64,000 nucleotides of DNA from contig JACKCI010000001.1 of the NCBI GenBank assembly GCA_020634155.1, positions 186,001 to 250,000 of the forward strand, given 5' to 3'. The notes under the pieces are model-generated. The model did no database searches and had not been told where the DNA came from. It saw only the letters and a list, made by a program, of their open reading frames with translations. Source of the stretch: Anaerolineales bacterium. GTDB taxonomy: Bacteria > Chloroflexota > Anaerolineae > Aggregatilineales > J027. Below are positions 61,601 through 64,000 of this stretch, piece after piece. Numbering within the stretch: the stretch's first letter is position 1; each line of letters begins with the position of its first letter. Position numbers and translations under genes: made by a program.

Positions 61601-63050
61601 CGGGGCTAAGAATAGCCTCTTGTGTTTCTTCAACAGTCATCACAGGGATCACAATGGTATTGGTAGAAACAAGGCCAGCCAACTGTGGATACAAAAGCGG
61701 TCGATCATAAAAGTCGGCCCGCAAGGCGATGATAATATGTAACCGTCCATACAGTCTTGATGCTGCTTGTGTGATAAGGTCTATAAAACGGATACGCTCT
61801 GCTTCAGATGCAACGAGTGTAAAAACCTCTTCAAATTGATCGATAAACAGAAATATATCGCTATCATCCGGCACCAACTTCTCAATGATTTGCTCTAGCT
61901 TATTGGCCTTAGAAGACTGTAACTCCTCCAATAGCTCTTGATAAGGGTGAGATGCGATACTCAGGAGAACGGCGGCTAATTCCTGAATTGGGTCTGAACT
62001 AGGTACCATCTCTAACACAAAACGTTCCTTATGGCGTAACGCGGGGATAATACCTGCCTGAACAATGCTAGACTTGCCACAACCGCTTGGCCCAACCAGA
62101 GTAAGAAACGGCAAGGTCTGCATTTCTAAGGTGTGGACAATCTCTTGAATGAGGCGTCCTCGACCAAAGAAATCGTCTTTATCCGTCTCTTTGAATGAAC
62201 GCAATCCTTTGTATGGATTACGAATTTCCTTGGTCGCAAATGATGTCTGTATAGAATATGGCGTGCCAAGATTTAGCGCATCACGGAGGGCGTACACAAA
62301 ACCCATAGTGGTCTCAAACCGCGCTGATGGTGTTTTGTGGGTAGCTCTTTGGATTACAGAATCAACCAATGAAGAAAAGCCATAGGCCTCTAGGTTCGGT
62401 ACCGATTTAGTAAGATGATGCAAAAGATAGGCCGCTGAGTCAATTTCACCAAAAGGGTGTTTTCCCGTCAAGATTTCATAAGCAACAAGGCCAAGGCTGT
62501 AGATGTCCGTTTGTGGTGATATGGGATGCTGTTGTAGTTGTTCTGGTGCTAAATAGGCAATGGTACCCTGAGTTTCGGTAGGTGTATCTCCCGTAGCGCT
62601 GGCAATTCCAAAATCAGACAGATAAGCATTGCCGATTTCATCCAGCAAAATATTGGTTGGCTTAACATCTCGATGGATAACATGATGTTGATGGGCTGTG
62701 GTGAGCGCTGCTGCAATCTGTTCAAGAATAGCAAGAACATCTCGCGCTCCATAGGTTTGCGATTGTAAATGACCGCCTTTAAGCCAGCGCATAACCAGAT
62801 AAGCCCCATTCGGTTCCCGCCAGTAGTCATATAAGGGAACAATGAACGGGTGTTCTAACCGCGCAATAACTTGCGCTTCAAAATCAAAGCGCCGGATGAA
62901 GTGTGGTTGATTCGCATACTCTGGCCCAATGACTTTGATAGCAACCTCTCGCCCAACAACGGGTTGATAAGCGCGATAAACTACGCCGTTACCTCCCGAA
63001 CCAATCTGATCAATGATTTGGTAACCTTTTAGATTGGAAGTGTGAACCAA
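58689..63050 (-). CDS. Serine/threonine kinase - STAND ATPase - transmembrane - WD40 (14 repeats) protein, 1453 aa
   Basis: A very large signalling protein. The kinase domain (about 9-265) is complete: GSGGNGVVYRA loop, Lys39 in VAIKVIG, HRDVKPTNILL, DFGIAS and an APE-like APEQL. A STAND ATPase (about 280-700) follows, with FFGRGRLI, Walker A VGPSGCGKSS (near 318-327), Walker B DIFLFIDQFEEVF and ALRADFYDRPLLYPQLAGLV. A transmembrane helix lies near 732-752 (LWGIVVVLLAAVVVAGLLMGWA). The C-terminal half (about 835-1425) has 14 WD40 repeats, enough for two seven-bladed propellers. The start is TTG 63050, inside the end of the upstream histidine-kinase gene; GGAGG lies about 9 nt before it, and no ATG is available. 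Confidence 0.92.
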   Translation of the reverse strand: MVHTSNLKGYQIIDQIGSGGNGVVYRAYQPVVGREVAIKVIGPEYANQPHFIRRFDFEAQVIARLEHPFIVPLYDYWREPNGAYLVMRWLKGGHLQSQTYGARDVLAILEQIAAALTTAHQHHVIHRDVKPTNILLDEIGNAYLSDFGIASATGDTPTETQGTIAYLAPEQLQQHPISPQTDIYSLGLVAYEILTGKHPFGEIDSAAYLLHHLTKSVPNLEAYGFSSLVDSVIQRATHKTPSARFETTMGFVYALRDALNLGTPYSIQTSFATKEIRNPYKGLRSFKETDKDDFFGRGRLIQEIVHTLEMQTLPFLTLVGPSGCGKSSIVQAGIIPALRHKERFVLEMVPSSDPIQELAAVLLSIASHPYQELLEELQSSKANKLEQIIEKLVPDDSDIFLFIDQFEEVFTLVASEAERIRFIDLITQAASRLYGRLHIIIALRADFYDRPLLYPQLAGLVSTNTIVIPVMTVEETQEAILSPASQVGVQLEPALIARIVNEVQNQPGTLPLLQYSLTELFDQRENNLLTLTAYQNIGGVSGAAAKRADELYLSLDADRQKATRQIFLRLVSLGDSAEDTRQRVRRSELGIQSNILQDVLMLFGRYRLLTFDHEPSTRAPTIEIAHESLIKAWGRLRTWLNDNREDLQVRRRLTSATFEWLNAGHDSSFLASGSRLEQFIAWSETSEVLLNEDEQSYLNASITQRKRSEMDNEERRRREIRLLRRAQQRLWGIVVVLLAAVVVAGLLMGWALREQRTAKQNAERVAITAATAARNADEAQSLALSTSSQQALNDNNPDLAIALALAANAIPNPSSQAQRALAEAIYSTGTQSRRLLPTYSGARMTNITIGSSGRTVLMGYDDRVMRLWDMNNGKLLWEFAGHDALIYSLAYSPGGRTAMAGTGVGTIFVWDLTAGALIGKLEQHTSPVTALVYHIGGRLVLSGSEDGEIILWSLFDNQIIMRFNGHRGAISQLVFSPDNRTILSGSVDNTIRLWDMATGAELKQIIAHDNIGALAISPTGNTIASGYPDAQIELWDMQASTLEYVLRGHTAAINDLDFDDDGQFLISGANDGLLIIWDVAAGKEVRRLVGHTGSVWQVDFLRSNEQTALSISSDGSMRWWDTERGAQLKQLSGHGAEITSVAFSPDGQRAVSGGHDRIAIIWNLETGEIIHTLVGHTDWVQDVAFSPDGTSVVSGSVDGTIRLWDTETGKSVRQFVGHTREVNSVTFSPDGKWLASGSSDNTIRLWDIETGQTIRVLAGHTAQVKTVAFSPDGNQLLSVSLDGSIRLWDVTSGVIQATLQTEIETTTVAFNPRNPQQILSGSTDGIVRLWDTETGYIFQEMVGHTGPITAVAFNPNGETVLSASRDRSVRLWDVRSGDEIARFDGHLDAVLDVAFSSDSRTALSASRDRTIRLWRTFQSLDEMVEFATNNRYIRELTCLERTQYRVLPLCPTQ

Positions 63051-64000
63051 AAGGTGGAGCCTCCGCTACTGGATACAACGCCGATTTCACCGCCATGTAA
63101 TTCAATCAATTCCTTGCTTAATGCTAACCCCAAGCCCGTCCCCTCATACTGATGTAGAGGCAAAATATCTTCTAGTCGCTCAAAGGGTTTAAACAAGCGC
63201 CCAATGTGTTCGTGGGCTATACCAATACCTGTATCCCAAACCTCGATTTGCAGCATATGTTCTTTATGTTGATATGCTCGTATCCCAATTTGCCCATCGG
63301 TGGGTGTGAACTTCACGGCATTACTCAATAGATTAAAAATGATTTGCGTAAGCCGTCGAGGGTCTCCTTGAACAAAAACAGGTTCAGGTGCTAATTGTGT
63401 ATTGATGGACACTCTCTTTTGCTCTGCTTTCTCACGGATAAGCGCAAGGCTGTGTTGAATCACTGAAATTATATCTATTGATTCTAGCGCTAAAACAATA
63501 CGGCTTGATTCGATTTTGCTTAAATCCAAGATGTCGTTAATGAGCGCTGCAAGATGATTACCACAATACAAGATGTCTTCTACATTTTGACGTTGACGTT
63601 CATTGATGGCACCGATGCCCTGCATCAGCAGCACCTGAGACATCCCAATTATTGAATTGAGCGGAGTACGGAGTTCATGGCTCATATTGGCAAGGAAGGC
63701 GCTCTTAGCATGGCTGGCAGCTTCTGCTGCATCTCTGGCGCGTTGCAAGTCTTGTTCGGACTGCTTGCGCTCAGTAATATCTCGGACAACGGTCAAAATA
63801 TAATCAGTTTGTTGAAACGTTTTGACCGTTGCCAATACCTCAGCTTGAAAACTGCTGCCATCTTTGCGCCTAATTTTGTTCTCAGTCGTCAAAATGGGTT
63901 CACTCGCTTCAGCCACCTGATGAACATGGGTTTGCCATTGTCCTGTTGTCTGAATTGGGTAAGCAATCTCAATTTCACGCGCCCGCATTGCCAGAAGTTC
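63029..64000 (-). CDS. PAS-domain histidine kinase, 5' end outside window
   Basis: The frame is open to the window edge (the codons before Met at 63988 read ELLA), so the N-terminus is missing. What is seen: the end of a PAS/PAC domain (RRKDGSSFQAEVLATV, YILTVVRDITERKQSEQDLQRA), HisKA with the phospho-acceptor His in ANMSHELRTPLNSIIGMSQVL, and HATPase with N box IIFNLLSNAVKFTPTDGQ, G1 WDTGIGIA, and G2 YEGTGLGLALSKELIELHGG. It ends with STFWFTLPI and no receiver. The last 22 nt overlap the kinase-WD40 gene, so both are likely translated from one transcript. Confidence 0.93.
   Translation of the reverse strand, partial: ELLAMRAREIEIAYPIQTTGQWQTHVHQVAEASEPILTTENKIRRKDGSSFQAEVLATVKTFQQTDYILTVVRDITERKQSEQDLQRARDAAEAASHAKSAFLANMSHELRTPLNSIIGMSQVLLMQGIGAINERQRQNVEDILYCGNHLAALINDILDLSKIESSRIVLALESIDIISVIQHSLALIREKAEQKRVSINTQLAPEPVFVQGDPRRLTQIIFNLLSNAVKFTPTDGQIGIRAYQHKEHMLQIEVWDTGIGIAHEHIGRLFKPFERLEDILPLHQYEGTGLGLALSKELIELHGGEIGVVSSSGGSTFWFTLPI

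Overview
The window looks like a chromosomal segment of a Chloroflexota bacterium, probably Anaerolineae-like. This is an inference from gene content and GC near 50 percent, not from a marker gene. Supporting traits are secreted SH3b-repeat proteins, a serine/threonine kinase fused to a STAND ATPase and WD40 repeats, a VWA-FHA protein, an RND permease with no adaptor or outer-membrane partner beside it, and mostly ATG starts with some GTG/TTG.

Layout. 1-330 is the end of rpiA. 367-1467 is an unknown protein on the minus strand. 1670-6855 is a complete minus-strand branched-chain amino acid type ABC operon (binding protein, two permeases, two ATPases). 6988-9911 is a two-component system whose end overlaps a convergent tyrosine recombinase (to 10859), followed by a secreted beta-propeller protein. 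12034-17130 is a 1698-residue RND permease with a very large insertion. tRNA-Leu(GAG) with its own promoter and terminator follows. 17394-28362 is a plus-strand run: SH3b protein, TPR membrane protein, pseudo-trypsin/M1 aminopeptidase, two tandem S41 proteases, smpB, an unknown protein and a STAND-TPR protein. It converges on an M23 peptidase.

29671-41214 is one large minus-strand biosynthetic operon, ilvD-ilvB-ilvN-ilvC-leuA-leuC-leuD-cimA-leuB. It makes leucine and valine, and isoleucine carbon by the citramalate route; no threonine deaminase is in the operon. Upstream lies an attenuator not reported by ORF length cut-offs: a promoter, a 39-codon leader peptide in which 16 of the first 22 residues are Ile, Leu or Val, a 14-bp candidate antiterminator and a rho-independent terminator.

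41843-47430 is a complete seven-gene Mrp/Mnh Na+/H+ antiporter operon. 47854-52265 is a plus-strand heme-type uptake operon whose first gene is a secreted alpha/alpha-toroid protein. The C-terminal domain of that protein is closely related to a repeat in the insertion of the RND permease 34 kb away. pfkA, a GH46-like hydrolase, trpS, tRNA-Arg(TCG) and a signalling group (VWA-FHA protein, kinase-STAND-WD40 protein, histidine kinase) complete the window.

The most unusual non-coding feature is at 54456-55068: three exact tandem copies of a 169-bp unit plus a diverged fourth. Each has two TGATAA/TTATCA dyads, and the long stem joining them keeps its pairing in the fourth copy although its sequence has changed.
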